NCBI GenBank assembly: GCA_021234155.1
Contig: JAJEKV010000027.1
Coordinates: 10,924,716-10,988,715 of the forward strand
Direction of reading: 5' to 3'
Source of the DNA: Isoetes taiwanensis
Taxonomy: Eukaryota > Streptophyta > Lycopodiopsida > Isoetales > Isoetaceae
DNA length: 64,000 bases
This document shows, piece after piece, positions 11,078 through 21,899 of the stretch (position 1 is its first letter; each line of letters opens with the position of its first letter). Both the position numbers and the translations under genes were made by a program. The notes under the pieces were generated by a model. That model saw nothing but the letters and a program-made list of their open reading frames with translations. It did not search any database and was not told where the DNA came from.

Positions 11078-13400
11078 TTTGAATTTGTCTTATTTTTAGC
11101 ACGTTTGCAAACTTGGTCATAGTTGAGGGAGTTTGATGAGATTGGTTTTCTAACAAGGTAACTATACAATAAAGGGCAACAAGTCCTCCTTGCCTACTTG
11201 CTTAGAGTTTTCTTTCTTTTAGCACGATGGCATGCTCATGCTCGGACATAGAATTAGATAATGGATCGGAGCAAAATTTACCAAGAATAAAATTATAGAA
11301 TAGAAAGGAGCATTTGTGAGGCTTTTTCTATTTTCACCTAAAGGTAAAAAAGTTAAATCACGATGTTCACATGCGACAAACAATTTAAAGAATAAGAAAT
11401 AAGAAGTTTCCCTCCTTCCTAATAGTGTAAGGTTTGTAAATTTATATAATAAGGCATAACAATTTTACCTCCGCACCTACTCTTTTCAATTTGTCTTAAT
11501 TTTAACACGATTGCAAACTTGGTCATAGTTGAGAGAGCTTAAATTTTTGTGCCAAGAAGAAATTAGGCTAACTATTCATTAAAAAACTTTAAAAGTAGGC
11601 AAGTCTTCGTACTTGCCAACTTGTCTAGCTTCCCCATAGAAAATAGAAGAGAGATTGACTTCGTATGCCATAACAAAGTTGGCAAGAAATTGGATTCATA
11701 TGTCAATAACAAGATTATAGAATAAGTTCAACGTAATTGCATATGGATGGATGGATGGATGGATAAAAAAAAAGAAACAAGAAGTATCATATTCTACTTG
11801 CGTTGCACATTCAGAACTAGAATAGAAAATGTAAGTGAGCTTGATTTGCCAACAAATTATAGAAAAACTTGATTTTTCTTTCTTTTCTTTTCAATATCAT
11901 GTAAGACCGATAGCTTCTCGGATTCCAGCGAGATTGAGTGCATTTTCCAACAAGATAATGATATAAGAAGGAGCAACAAGTCCTCCTCCTTGCCTACTTG
12001 CTTGAAGTTTTCTTTCTTCTAGCACGATGGCATATCCGAACATAGAATATGGATTATAGAACATAGCATAATTTGCCAAGGACAAAAAATATAAAATAGG
12101 AAGTGCATTCTCCAACAAGGAAGGAACAACAAGTTCTTCTCCTTGCCTACTTGCTGGGCCCTTTTTTTTTTTTTTTTGGGGTTGGTTGTTGACCGACCTT
12201 ACAAATGCTCCTTTCTATTCTATAAATTTGTCCCTGGCTACTTATGCTCTATTGTATTATCTATATTCTATGTCTGGGTATGCCATCGTGCTATTCAAGC
12301 AAGTAGGCAAGGAGAAGGACTTGCTGCTCCTTATTGTGTGATTATCTTGTTGGAAAATGCACTTCCTATTCTATATTTTTGTTCTTGGCAAATTCTACTT
12401 ATGTTCCTCCTTGCCTACTTACTTGAAGTGTTCTTTCTTTTAGCACGATGGCATACCCAGACATAGAATATAGATAATATAACAAAGCATAATTTGCCAA
12501 GAACAAAAATATAGAGTAGGAAGTGCATTTTCCAACAAGATAAATATACAATAAAGAGCAACAAGTCCTCCTCCTTGCTTGTTTGAATAGCACGATGGCA
12601 TACCCGGACATAGAATATAGATAATACAACAAAGCGTAAAAATATAGAATTGGAAGGAGCATTTGTGAGGGTCCCCCCCTCCCAACCACCCCACACCCCA
12701 CAAATTCTTTTGAACTTTTCTTGCTCTTAGCTTGAAGTTTTATGCCAAGAACAAATTAGACTATAAAATAAGAAGAACAACTTGTAGAGGCTTACAAACG
12801 TAAAGTAAGATAACTCTTTGTACTTGCCAACTTGTCTGGCTTCCCCCCATGATAGAAATTAGAAGAATGATAAAGCTATAAACCAAAATGTAAGAAGCCT
12901 CGTAGTTTTTTCATAGGTCCCAAGAAAAGGAATCAAAAGAGATTGGTTTCATGTCCACCTCCCCTTCCAACCCCAAGGATATCGGATTCATCTGCCGATA
13001 AAAAGATTATAGAATTCTTCTTATGTAATTTTTTTCTATTTAAAGCACGATTGCTTATCTATCAATAGAATAAAGATTTACTTTATGTGCCAAGAAAAAA
13101 ATTAGAAGCAAGAAATAACATGTACTATTTGCCTGCTCGCTAACACAATTGCACATCCAAACATAGAGTAGAGAATGTAAGGAAGTTTGATTTGCCAAAA
13201 ACAAATTATAGAAGAAATAGGCATTTCTTTCTTTTCTTTTTAATATCATGTAAAACACAGATTCTCGGACACCAGCAAGATCGAGTGCATTTTCCAACAA
13301 GATAATTATATAGTAAAGAGGAACAAATCCCCTTCCTTGCCTCCTTGCCTAGTAAAAATGGTTGTACTAGCCCAGTCTATGGTTCCCATGGCCTTTTGGT
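11078..13400. repeat. Dispersed repeat modules with a long-hairpin core
   Basis: The block uses the same modules as 5.9-6.9 kb. It includes an (ATGG)n run at about 11741-11764 and a long inverted repeat at about 12195-12672. The segment from about 11880 to 13105 has a close copy at about 32000-33190. Frames such as 12143-12466 (+) and 12701-12399 (-) are mirror readings of the inverted repeat and should not be taken as genes. Confidence 0.75.
12195..12672. repeat. Long inverted repeat (hairpin), copy 1
   Basis: The left arm 12195-12403 contains CTACTTATGCTCTATTGTAT, GTCTGGGTATGCCATCGTGC and GTTGGAAAATGCACTTCCTA. The right arm 12492-12672 carries their reverse complements in mirrored order (GAAGTGCATTTTCCAAC, GCACGATGGCATACCCGGAC, GAAGGAGCATTTGTGAGG). 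The loop is about 90 bp and holds one more copy of the GCACGATGGCATACCC module. If transcribed this would fold into a roughly 200-bp duplex. A second copy lies at 32289-32769. Confidence 0.8.
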
Positions 13401-13404
13401 CTTC

Positions 13405-13620
13405 ATGGACTTCAAAAAATCTATATTCTATCCTTAAATTTTTCTTACTTTTAGCACGATGGCATGCTGGGGCCTAGAATAGAAAGAATAGAATGACAAC
13501 TTTAATTTACCAAGGACTTCAAAAAATCTATATTCTATCCTTAAAGTTTTCTTACTTTTAGCACATGGCATGATGGGTCCTAGAATAGAAAGAATAGAAC
13601 GATAACTTTACCAAGAAGAA
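13405..13620. repeat. Tandem duplication, period about 103 bp
   Basis: GGACTTCAAAAAATCTATAT occurs near 13409 and again near 13513. Each is followed by a TTAGCAC..GGCATG module and TAGAATAGAAAGAATAGAA. This is a local duplication inside the dispersed repeat block. Confidence 0.75.
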
Positions 13621-14040
13621 CGATATACAAATAAGAAGGGGCAAGTATTCATGAAATTTTCCTTTTTTAATTTAACGTCGTGGTGCTTACATGCCACAAA
13701 AAAACTAAGTTTTGCAAATTTATATAATAAGGCATTATAGTTCTTCCTCCATGCCTACGTCCTTGAACTTTTCTTATTCTTAGCACGATTGCATACTTGG
13801 TTCTAATTGAAGGAAGTTTGTAAATTACAAAATAAGGGCTTAACTGCTTCTTTATTGCTTAAGAAAAACAATTACAAAAAGAGACAGGTCTTGGTACTTG
13901 CCATAGAAATTAAAAAGGAGATTGACTTCGTATGCCACAACAAGGTTGTAAAATAAGAAGTAAGATGTCTTGTGGTTTTCATAGGTCCCCAAACAGAGAA
14001 TAGAAAGAGGTTGACTTCATGTGCCAAGATAGAGTAATCT
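13620..14040. repeat. Further dispersed repeat modules
   Basis: Modules such as TTTATATAATAAGGCATT, TTAGCACGATTGCATACTTG and a GACTTCGTATGCCACAACA motif continue the same repeat family. No gene is seen. Confidence 0.6.
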
Positions 14041-14298
14041 TTAAAGGTTTGGATGTGACAGATAACTGTGTTCTCCAAGAAGCTCAATGTGACATTGCTA
14101 AGTCGTATCATTGTTCTTCACTTGCCCCTCATAAGAGGCGATTGATCTTTGAGGAGTATTTGGACGTGCGATCTTATGCTTAGGCAGGTTGCTTCACTCG
14201 GTGGGTCTCTACTTATCCGCTGAGATTTTAGTCCTATCTTTGCACTTGTATTTGATTCTTTAATTAGATAAGTTCTGACGTCCTTCCAAAAAAAAAAG
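14040..14298 (+). mobile_element. Possible 5'-truncated retroposon with poly(A)
   Basis: The stretch 14050-14160 has a short open reading (TDNCVLQEAQCDIAKSYHCS). It is followed by a T-rich 3' region and a run of ten A residues at about 14288-14297. This looks like a truncated LINE 3' end inserted in the plus direction. I cannot identify target duplications. Confidence 0.35.
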
Positions 14299-14299
14299 T

Positions 14300-15390
14300 G
14301 TATCATGGTAGAATTGAACTCTTTATGCTTGTTAATCCCGCCATCGCCCAAACGCTAGACAACCAAAGTAAGCCCACCAGCCACCATAGCCAATGCTCAG
14401 AACAGGGCGTCAAAGGCCCTTTTTTTTCATTTTTCATCTTTTTTTCTTAAAGCCTCTATTTTTTCCCCTCGGAAATACGTGGCAAGCATCAACCCGAATA
14501 TGCCTAAGGCATCTTGCCCATGAGAATTATATATGTTAAGACAAGAGGCCATGGCGAATAATCCCCGAGCGCCGTATATATCGGACACCGGCATGTTATA
14601 GCCACGGGCATATCCGTGGTATATCCGTGTCTTTGACATGTTATAGCCACGCCCCAAAAAAAATTACACGGCATTTTTGTGGACAGCGGATTTTTTGCCA
14701 TTTAAGGTTGGCTGACATTTATCGCAATGGAATAATCCCCGCTTTGTAGCCATGCAAAAGAACGGCAACATAAAAAAATACCATTCAAATCGAAATGTAG
14801 AAAATAATGTAGCCACTAGCCATTCAACAGAATGGCTATCATTTTTTAAAAATTCTAATTTTATGCACATTATTATATATAATATTTTATTCTAATTATT
14901 ATTTATATGTCGAGAAATATCATATGTCATATCATGTATCTATAATGTGTGTCTGTACAAAATATTATATAACTAACTATGTACTAAATAATTTTTTGAT
15001 AAAAGATGAAGATACAGAACGCCTATTGCTGATTACACTTGAGATCTTGATGTTTTTGTCGTTATCAGCACCTAATTATGTAGATGTTGATTATGAATTG
15101 ATTTTTTCTAATTGGATGGACAAGAAGCAACGTCGTGCTTTGCCATTGTAACTTTTTATTTTAATATAAATATATGGAGTCATTGAGTATTATATTCGAT
15201 AAGGCGAATTCAGTTTGGTTATTGAGTTATCTGTTAATTTGTTAATTTAATGCATTGTATGGCAGCCAAAAAATTTATGGCAATGTTAAAAACTGCTATT
15301 CAAACCGAAATGAAGTTTTGGAAGTGCCCTTCAAAAGAATGGAAGGGCTGCCATGCAAATTTAACCCTTGAATTCATAATCCCCGCCAGT
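14300..15390. other. Very AT-rich spacer with a short unassigned ORF
   Basis: A 75-codon plus-strand frame (14924-15151) ends DVDYELIFSNWMDKKQRRAL and is unassigned. Its flanks contain related copies of a motif: CCATTCAAATCGAAATG (about 14781), CTATTCAAACCGAAATG (about 15297), and GCCATGCAAA on both sides. The frame may be the remnant of a small DNA transposon. A palindromic stretch CCACGGGCATATCCGTGG lies at about 14602-14619. Confidence 0.35.
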
Positions 15391-15394
15391 TGTT

Positions 15395-15511
15395 TTTATT
15401 GGAGATAGGACGGTTTAATCGATGGTAAGAAAGTTATTGGAGATAGGACGGTTTGTATTTAAGCTCTATGAATGTTACGGTTTATAGCTTACACCTGATA
15501 CTTCGTTCACA
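15395..15511 (+). promoter_or_regulatory. Probable promoter of the ankyrin-PGG gene
   Basis: The 21-bp block beginning TTATTGGAGATAGGACGGTT occurs twice, at about 15398 and 15434, directly upstream of the coding region. A TATA-like GTATTTAAG sits at about 15453, roughly 60 bp before the start codon. No experiment supports this; it is inferred from position and motifs. Confidence 0.4.
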
Positions 15512-18500
15512 ATGGCTGCCGCCGGATCTGATCTATCTAAAAGGATTCACCGATTAGTAGATGCAGGCCATGTAGAAGAGCTTGATGCACTTCTAAATGA
15601 GTCTACGGACGGGCTTGAATCAAGAAATCAAGAGGGCTTTACTCCGTTACACAAGGCTTGTGCAAATGGCCAACTGGAGATGGTGGATCATCTTATCAAT
15701 CACGGAGCTGATGTCCTCGCAGAGGTAGATCTAAAAGATAGAGGAGCCACGCCGTTGCATATTGCAGCAGAGTTTGGTCGAGATCTCATCGTGAAAAGGC
15801 TTCTGGCAAAGCTTCCGCTTGAAGACGTCTTCAAAGAAGACCATGAGGGAGATACACCATTGCACGAGGCAGTTGCCGCTGTTCCGAGCAATATCAGTGT
15901 CCTTGAAAAATTGTGGGCAAAGTTTGTGGAGTACCGTGAATACCGTGAACAAAATGGAGATACTCCATTGGATTTGGGTCTACCCAATATTAAGCATCGC
16001 ACCCTTTTGCATTATGCTGCTGGTCAGGGGAGCTTAGGTGCCGTACAATTTCTTCTGGAACATGGGTTGCATTTGCAGCGATATGTATGTGCGGGCGATT
16101 CAGTGGGTGCGACTCCCTTTCATTTTGCGGCCAGATGTGGTAGCGTAGAAGTAATGACGGTCCTCTTAAGGCTAAATGAGAACCGTAGAGCTGAATTCGT
16201 GAACCAGAAAAGTGATACTGGATTCACTGCCTTGCACTATGCTGCTTGGAATGGATGCAGTGAAGCAGTGAAGTGGTTGATTCGTAAAGGAGCTTCTGTT
16301 AATGCATTAGATGAAGCCCAAGAAGATACTCCTCTTCATTGGGCTGCAAGAAGTGGACCACATATTGAGACAAAAAGATCACAGGAGGTGATAAAAAACC
16401 TTATAGAAGGAAAGGCAAATGTCTTTGCGGCCAATGACAATGGTGAGTTGGCTATTGGTCTTACTGACGATGCAACTATGATCGCAACTATTTGTACAGC
16501 TTTTAAAGAAGGTTATGGAAATGAAAATGAGCATATGAATGTAATGACCACGCATTCCAATGGTGCTACTTTACTTCATTATGCAGCAGGTTATGCAAAA
16601 AAGGAAGAGATTAGTTGGTTGTTTGGCAAGATGCTAGGTAGTATTGCCTCTAACAAAGAGAATAAGATCAAAAGTCTAGTGAACATCAAGGACAACGATG
16701 GAAGGAGTCCAATGTATTGGGCTGCAATGAAGGGGAACCCAAATGCAGGTGTGGTCGAAGAGCTTGCAGGGAAAGAAGTCTACTCCTTAGACAGTGGTGA
16801 TAAGATGCAAGCAGATTTATTGCCCCTTGCTCTTGATCATGACCATTCTCAATTTGTTCAGGATTTCCTAGCCTATTGTTCCAGCATTGAATCCAAGCAA
16901 TGGATAATTAAGGCTTTTGATGAGTGGGCAAAAAAAGTTAGAGGAAAGATGATGAGTGATAGGGAGTTACTAGATTCATTGAGGAGACACACACCTCCAG
17001 ATGTGGTTCCGGATGAGGCTGCTCTTCTTGATGAAATGACACCATTGTATCTAGCTCTACATCAAAAACAAGATAAGATTGCCAAGTTCATAAAAGATGT
17101 TATAAATAAGAAAGGCAGGTTGACTCAACGAACAGCGTTGCATTGGGCAACAATATTGAATGAACAAGAGATTGTATCCAAGCTATGTAGAAACAGTGAA
17201 TTTGAGAAAGAACTCATAGCAAATGCCGAAGACTTTTTAGGGAAGACATCGCTACAGTATGCGATGGAAATGAAGCTCAGAGAGATCACGAAGGAATTGA
17301 AGGAGAGAAAGGATGTTCAATCCTGTGTTGAAGTCTTATATAGGGATCGCCAGGTCTACGTTGATGCAGCAAATGCAATTTTGATTGGTGCAGCTTTGAT
17401 TGCAGGCGTAACCTTTGCAGGTTGGCTTACGCCACCACTAGACAAGGCAAAAGAAGAGTATCCTCTACATGCAGGGATGAAAGTGTTCTGGGTGTTCAAT
17501 AACTTATCATTTCTTTTCGCTACAGCGACTGTTCTTGCAGGGGCCACAACTGTTCTCCCGAAGCAAGACATTTACATAGCCGCAGCTGTCTCACTAACTC
17601 GGCGGGGCCTGCTTATTGCAACCTCATTATTTGCTTTTTCCATTGCATTTGTCATTTGTGCATTTTCAGCAGCAGGCTTTGTCGTGTTACCTAGGAAACG
17701 TTTGACGCATATGATTTGGACAACTGTTCTTGGAGTCTTACCCTGCATCGGTTGTTTAATATGGCTCATGACGTGGATTATTAGAGTAGCATACCAGACT
17801 AGCATTGAGACGAATGGAAATGGAAATGGAAATGGGAATGGGAATGGGAATGGGAATGGGAATGGAAATGGTACCATTCTTGCTGGTGCTGGTACTGGTG
17901 CAGCAGGTGATGTTGGTCCAGGTGCTGGTGTAGGTACTAGTCCAGGTGCTCGTGTTGGTGGTGGCGCTCATGTTGGTGGTGGTGTTGGTGGTGCTGCTCG
18001 TGTTGGTGGTGGTGGTGTTGGTGGTGCTCGTATTAGCGGTAATGATGATGATGGTGGTGCTACTATTGGTGTTGCTGGTGGTGCTAGTTCAAGTGCTAAT
18101 GGTGGTGGTGTAGATGGTGGTGCTGGTGGTGGTGTTGCTGGTGTTGATGGTGGTACTAGTCCACGTGCTACTGGTATTAGTGGTGTAGGTTCTTCTTCAT
18201 CACCATATGCAAAGGTAGGAGATAGGTATAAATTTCTAGCATGGGATGATGGCCTTGATGAGTTTAAATCCACAAAGGATGCTAGCAAAAAGGGGCAGTC
18301 TTCAGATGGTGTTGCTGGTGCTGGTGTTGATGTTGTTGTTGCTGGTGCTGGTGTTGGTGGTGGTGGTGTTGTTGGTGGTGGTGCTGCTGGTGTTGTTGGT
18401 GGTGGTGGTGGTGTTGGTGCTCGTATTAGCGGTGATGATGATGATGGTGGTGCTACTGGTGTTGCTACTGGTGTTGCTGGTGGTGCTGATGATGGTGGTG

Positions 18501-19060
18501 CTACTACTGGTGGTGCTGGTGGTGCTAATTCAAGTGCTATTGATGGTGGTGGTGTAGATGGTGGTGCTGGTGGTGGTGTTGTTGTTGTTGTTGTTGCTGG
18601 TGTTGATGGTGGTGATGATGATGATGGTGGTGCTACTACTGGTGTTGCTGGTGGTGCTAGTTCAAGTGCTATTGATGGTGGTGGTGTAGATGGTGGTGCT
18701 GGTGGTGGTGTTGCTGGTGTTGATGGTGGTACTAGTCCACGTGCTACTGGTGTTAGTGGTGCAGGTTCTTCTTCATCACCATATGCAAAGGTAGGAGAAA
18801 GGTATAAATTTCTAGCATGGGATGATGGCCTTGATCAGTTTAATTCCACAATGGATGCTAGCAAAAAGGGGCGGTCTTCAGATGTTTCTCTCAAAATGGA
18901 TGTTAAGGAAAAGGGGCAGTCATCAAAAGATGCACATGCTTCTCTTATAATTAAGGAAAAGGGACAAACTTCAAAGGAGGGAGATGTTTCTCTCACAATG
19001 GATGAAGACGCAGATGTTTCAATCACAATTGGAATAATTGAGGAAGAATATCGAACATGA
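15512..19060 (+). CDS. Ankyrin-repeat PGG-domain membrane protein with Gly-rich tail
   Basis: This is a single uninterrupted reading frame of 1182 codons. Residues about 41-600 hold roughly ten ankyrin repeats (for example EGFTPLHKACANGQLEMVDH, TGFTALHYAAWNGCSEAVKW, RTALHWATILNEQEIVSKL). From about residue 611 comes a PGG domain (VDAANAILIGAALIAGVTFA), with the last residues PPL instead of PGG. It is followed by three further hydrophobic segments at about 660-682, 697-722 and 735-757, so about four membrane spans. Plant proteins of this class act at membranes in defence and stress responses; the role here is inferred. After an Asn-Gly run (about 768-788) there is a roughly 390-residue Gly/Val/Ala/Asp tail. 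Within it a block with SSSSPYAKVG and YKFLAWDDGLD occurs twice, 576 bp apart. The charged end contains KEKGQSSK/KEKGQTSK repeats. The frame is open throughout, so the gene is probably active. Confidence 0.92.
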   Translation: MAAAGSDLSKRIHRLVDAGHVEELDALLNESTDGLESRNQEGFTPLHKACANGQLEMVDHLINHGADVLAEVDLKDRGATPLHIAAEFGRDLIVKRLLAKLPLEDVFKEDHEGDTPLHEAVAAVPSNISVLEKLWAKFVEYREYREQNGDTPLDLGLPNIKHRTLLHYAAGQGSLGAVQFLLEHGLHLQRYVCAGDSVGATPFHFAARCGSVEVMTVLLRLNENRRAEFVNQKSDTGFTALHYAAWNGCSEAVKWLIRKGASVNALDEAQEDTPLHWAARSGPHIETKRSQEVIKNLIEGKANVFAANDNGELAIGLTDDATMIATICTAFKEGYGNENEHMNVMTTHSNGATLLHYAAGYAKKEEISWLFGKMLGSIASNKENKIKSLVNIKDNDGRSPMYWAAMKGNPNAGVVEELAGKEVYSLDSGDKMQADLLPLALDHDHSQFVQDFLAYCSSIESKQWIIKAFDEWAKKVRGKMMSDRELLDSLRRHTPPDVVPDEAALLDEMTPLYLALHQKQDKIAKFIKDVINKKGRLTQRTALHWATILNEQEIVSKLCRNSEFEKELIANAEDFLGKTSLQYAMEMKLREITKELKERKDVQSCVEVLYRDRQVYVDAANAILIGAALIAGVTFAGWLTPPLDKAKEEYPLHAGMKVFWVFNNLSFLFATATVLAGATTVLPKQDIYIAAAVSLTRRGLLIATSLFAFSIAFVICAFSAAGFVVLPRKRLTHMIWTTVLGVLPCIGCLIWLMTWIIRVAYQTSIETNGNGNGNGNGNGNGNGNGNGTILAGAGTGAAGDVGPGAGVGTSPGARVGGGAHVGGGVGGAARVGGGGVGGARISGNDDDGGATIGVAGGASSSANGGGVDGGAGGGVAGVDGGTSPRATGISGVGSSSSPYAKVGDRYKFLAWDDGLDEFKSTKDASKKGQSSDGVAGAGVDVVVAGAGVGGGGVVGGGAAGVVGGGGGVGARISGDDDDGGATGVATGVAGGADDGGATTGGAGGANSSAIDGGGVDGGAGGGVVVVVVAGVDGGDDDDGGATTGVAGGASSSAIDGGGVDGGAGGGVAGVDGGTSPRATGVSGAGSSSSPYAKVGERYKFLAWDDGLDQFNSTMDASKKGRSSDVSLKMDVKEKGQSSKDAHASLIIKEKGQTSKEGDVSLTMDEDADVSITIGIIEEEYRT
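17812..17872 (+). repeat. (GGNAAT)n hexanucleotide run within the ankyrin-PGG gene
   Basis: Ten or so hexamers of GGAAAT/GGGAAT encode an Asn-Gly run right after the last membrane span. The unit length is a multiple of three, so expansion keeps the frame. Confidence 0.85.
18109..18885 (+). repeat. Internal 576-bp in-frame duplication in the Gly-rich tail
   Basis: The block from about 18109 to 18309 recurs at about 18685-18885. Both copies contain GGTTCTTCTTCATCACCATA and TTTCTAGCATGGGATGATGG. The offset of 576 bp equals 192 codons. A partial third copy of the glycine-rich start lies near 18550. Between them runs GGT-rich, microsatellite-like DNA. Confidence 0.85.
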
Positions 19061-19925
19061 CAAGCTTTTGGGATCTTGTGTGGACTAAGGAGCAAGGCAA
19101 CTTCAATCCTTAAAAAAAGAGAAAAACGTCTACAAAATAAACGCTATATTGTATTGTTCTTAAAAAGAAAAAAATTGTGTTGGATTGGATTGTATTATAT
19201 ATATTTTTACTAGTAATGGTACCCAGCGTTGCTGGGTATAAGTTGGAACCTGTGAATGTTTTGACTGCGATGAGAAATGCGGCAGTAACAATCCAATTTT
19301 TATTATTACTTTTGTAACTTTTGTTTTGGCTGCAACTTTTGTGACTTTCCAAAGGTTTAACATTGTTTAATAGAAACCTAGCTCTTTCATGTGAGAAGTG
19401 TTGCATAGCTATCGCTGAGAGTGAGTAGAACAACACGGTACTTGTTCGTAGCAATTTTGAGTGGGAGTAATGAATTCATGAAGTAGATGTTTGGTACATA
19501 AGGAACTAATTTTCCCATTTGCTAGCAAATTATTCCATAAGGTTCCTATTGTAGTATAGTGGGATCATAGTATAGATAAGGAGGAATTATATGTCGGGCT
19601 ATAGGGAATTTGTGTTTATATGAGGAACCATGAAGAATTACTTTAAATACAATAACTATGCAAAATGAACTTGCATAGTTACATTTTGGAATATTATTAG
19701 ATTTGGGTTTCAAAGGTGGTGATCAAATTGGGGCCTCAACAATCATAATTTATATCATTAATCAGAGTTGTAGATGATATAAACCAATTGGGTTTCAAAT
19801 GTGGTGATTAGATTGGGGCCTCAACAATCATAAATTATATCATTAATCAGAGATGTAGATGATATAAACCAAAGTTGTAAACAATATGTGTGATCATCTT
19901 TGTTGTCTAAAATTTCTAACAATTG
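19061..19925. other. Downstream spacer with Helitron-like end and a tandem repeat
   Basis: No gene is seen. The stretch includes the terminal hairpin described separately (19210-19237) and a tandem pair with a period of about 86 bp at about 19704-19876 (GGGGCCTCAACAATCATAA and GTAGATGATATAAACCAA in each copy). Confidence 0.6.
19210..19237 (-). mobile_element. Helitron-like 3' terminus
   Basis: Read on the minus strand this is a hairpin ACCCAGC-AAC-GCTGGGT, then seven bases, then CTAG followed by T. A short GC-rich hairpin a few bases before CTRR, inserted before T, is the hallmark of a Helitron 3' end. The 5' end (TC) would lie at higher coordinates and was not located. Confidence 0.5.
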
Positions 19926-20850
19926 TTTTTTTTTTTTGAAGAACGTGTTTTACTTCATATTATACACTCAAAAGATTACAAAGAAGTAAGAAATATCCCT
20001 GAAGCATCAATCACTTTTAGATGATCACTCCATATTGGAAATTTAATACGATCCGGCCAATTGGAGATCTGAAAGCAATTATACAACTTCTTACGAATTT
20101 CTTGAAGTACCACCTGAGAAGAAATATGCTTATCATAAAAGACCTTTCTTCGCCTTCGCTTCCATACACTCCATATTAGCCAAGACTTTGCCATGTGAAA
20201 TGCAATCCTTTTAGAAGCAGCCCACTGATTTGGATAAATACCCAAAAGAAAGTGCTGACTATCCAAAGATACTCCAAAAAGAGAATGCAACCAGGACCTA
20301 AGACTACTCAGCTCTGCACACAAATATAAACAATGCTCCAATGTTTCAATGCACCGCTCACACATTGGGCAAAGTGGGCTTACTCCCGGCTTAAAGCGAT
20401 GAACCATCTCATTAACTCTCAAAGAGCGATGAATCACCTACCAAAGTAAAACATTTACCTTTGGAGGATTATATTTAGACCAAACAAGGTTCCAGATGGA
20501 TTGCCATTGAGAAGGCAAAGTCTGTAAGTGCCATTTTCGAGAAGGTGATAAAGTACTTGAGGATGTAAGCAATCTGTAGCATGAACTTACTAGCTTCTTG
20601 CCTTCTTTAATACCTTGAACAAACTTCCAGCACCTCTGGTCACCAACCTTCTTAATTAAAGGAAGAGCACTTGCTACATAAGCCCATATACTGATATCTT
20701 TATCGAACAACCCATATTTCTCCTGAAACCATTGCCAAGGAGCAATGTCAATACCAAAATACCACTGTTCAATAGAAATAATACCTGCTCTCCTCCACCT
20801 TGCTTGGGAGTGCGCATGCATAAATTCTACAACTGGGTGTAGTTATCCAT
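19926..20850 (-). mobile_element. LINE 3' fragment with zinc-binding C-terminus and poly(A)
   Basis: On the minus strand, 20821-20438 and 20437-19976 form one frame split by a single stop (VNVLLW, stop, VIHRSLRVN). The second part has the reverse transcriptase zinc-binding pattern SPLCPMCERCIETLEHCLYL, with Cys and His in place, and then a W-rich tail (KSWLIWSVWKRRRRK). A run of A residues on this strand (T on the plus strand, about 19926-19939) marks the 3' end. This is a 5'-truncated LINE copy that ends properly in poly(A). Confidence 0.82.
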
Positions 20851-21300
20851 GAGTATACAAAGGCTTGTTCTTTGTAAGTCTTTGCTATATGTCTTTCATT
20901 CTTGACTTGTCCCTTGGTTTTTAAAAAATAGCTCGATTTCGTTAAAATTAAGAATACTATTAGAAGCGAACTTGACATGTTAATATCGAATTTGAGCTTA
21001 GGTTTAGGTCAGAGTTGTCAATGATAATGTAGAAATGGTTGTGTGTAAATCTTTGCGTCGTTGCTTTGTTATGTGTTTTTTTTATTGTTAAAAGAGACCT
21101 GCCAATGTTAAACAGCCAAGAAATGGTATTCGCAGCTGCAATGTTTTTTCTGTGGTTGCTTTGTTGTGTGTTTTTTATTGTTAAAAGAGACCTGCCAATG
21201 TTAAGTAGCCAAGAAATGGCATTCACAGCTGCAATTTTTTTCTATGGATCCAATCGAGTGATGCATATATAGAATGAAAAACAAAGCAGCTTGGTGCGCC
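20850..21300. repeat. Spacer with tandem duplication, period about 103 bp
   Basis: TTAAAAGAGACCTGCCAATG, AGCCAAGAAATGG and CAGCTGCAAT occur in the same order at about 21087-21141 and about 21180-21230. Both are preceded by a GTGTTTTTT tract. No gene is recognised; mirror-like frames on both strands are repeat by-products. Confidence 0.65.
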
Positions 21301-21305
21301 ATTAT

Positions 21306-21899
21306 AAACAAAAGAATGAGAATGAGAATGATTGTTTATCGTCCACTGAGGCCAATCGGCCTATGGGACCCATAAGGAGCGCATCAAACTTATTACTGTC
21401 CGGGTTAAAAAACCCCCGCCCCAAAGGGTTTTCGAGGGAAAAACTGTGGCAGTAATAAGAATGCTGTCAAACTGTACAAGTATATATCAATGTATATATA
21501 CATGTCAAGTGTGTGCCCAAGGACATAGCTGATCTCGCATGTCCATAACCTCCTGAAGGTATGATCCCAGCACCCGTACGGATGCTGTGCTCAATGTCAC
21601 ATGTAACGGCTGGCCAGGCCTGACCAACTCAGCATAGCGCGTCCGAATTTGATCATATGCTGGGCAACTTTGAAGGGTATGAGATTCATCCTCAATGACT
21701 CCCATTTGGCAGCATTGACAGAGTGTATCACTTGAAAAAATGTGAAGCAAGCTATGCACCTCAATAGCATTAGGTTGGGTGTTGAAATGTGACTTACCAT
21801 TGTGTTGCCATGATAAGTTAAAACCCAGGACGTCATGGCACTTTGACAAAGTTTATAACTATTTCTCGCACAAACTTTTCCTTCAAATGAGGTAAACAT
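21306..21899 (-). mobile_element. LINE/RT C-terminal fragment with conserved 3' UTR and tail
   Basis: The minus frame 21849-21505 carries LCQCCQMG and ESHTLQSCPAYDQIRTRY, the Cys-His pattern with 'CPAYD.IR' found at the C-terminus of many LINE polymerases. The 3' region that follows (21480-21306) holds two boxes: GGGTTTTTTAACCCG, and CCCATAGGCCGATTGGCCTC followed by CGATAAAC. It ends in a hexamer run (ATTCTC)n. The boxes match 5617-5896, 39236-39330 and, in part, 50272-50397, which links those tails to this polymerase type. Confidence 0.7.

Noticed and set aside
12143-12703. Several overlapping frames with the same CHRAIQ-type words on both strands
   Set aside because: They are mirror readings of the long inverted repeat and have no domain.
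17968-18288. Minus-strand Pro/Ala-rich frame
   Set aside because: Antisense of the glycine-rich repeat; no independent start context or domain.
18246-18557. Plus-strand frame of almost pure Val/Leu
   Set aside because: Out-of-frame reading of the GGT-rich tail of the ankyrin-PGG gene; not a separate protein.
19976-20821. Host gene with Cys/His cluster
   Set aside because: The CPMCER..ETLEHCLYLC pattern and the poly(A) end identify it as a LINE polymerase C-terminus.
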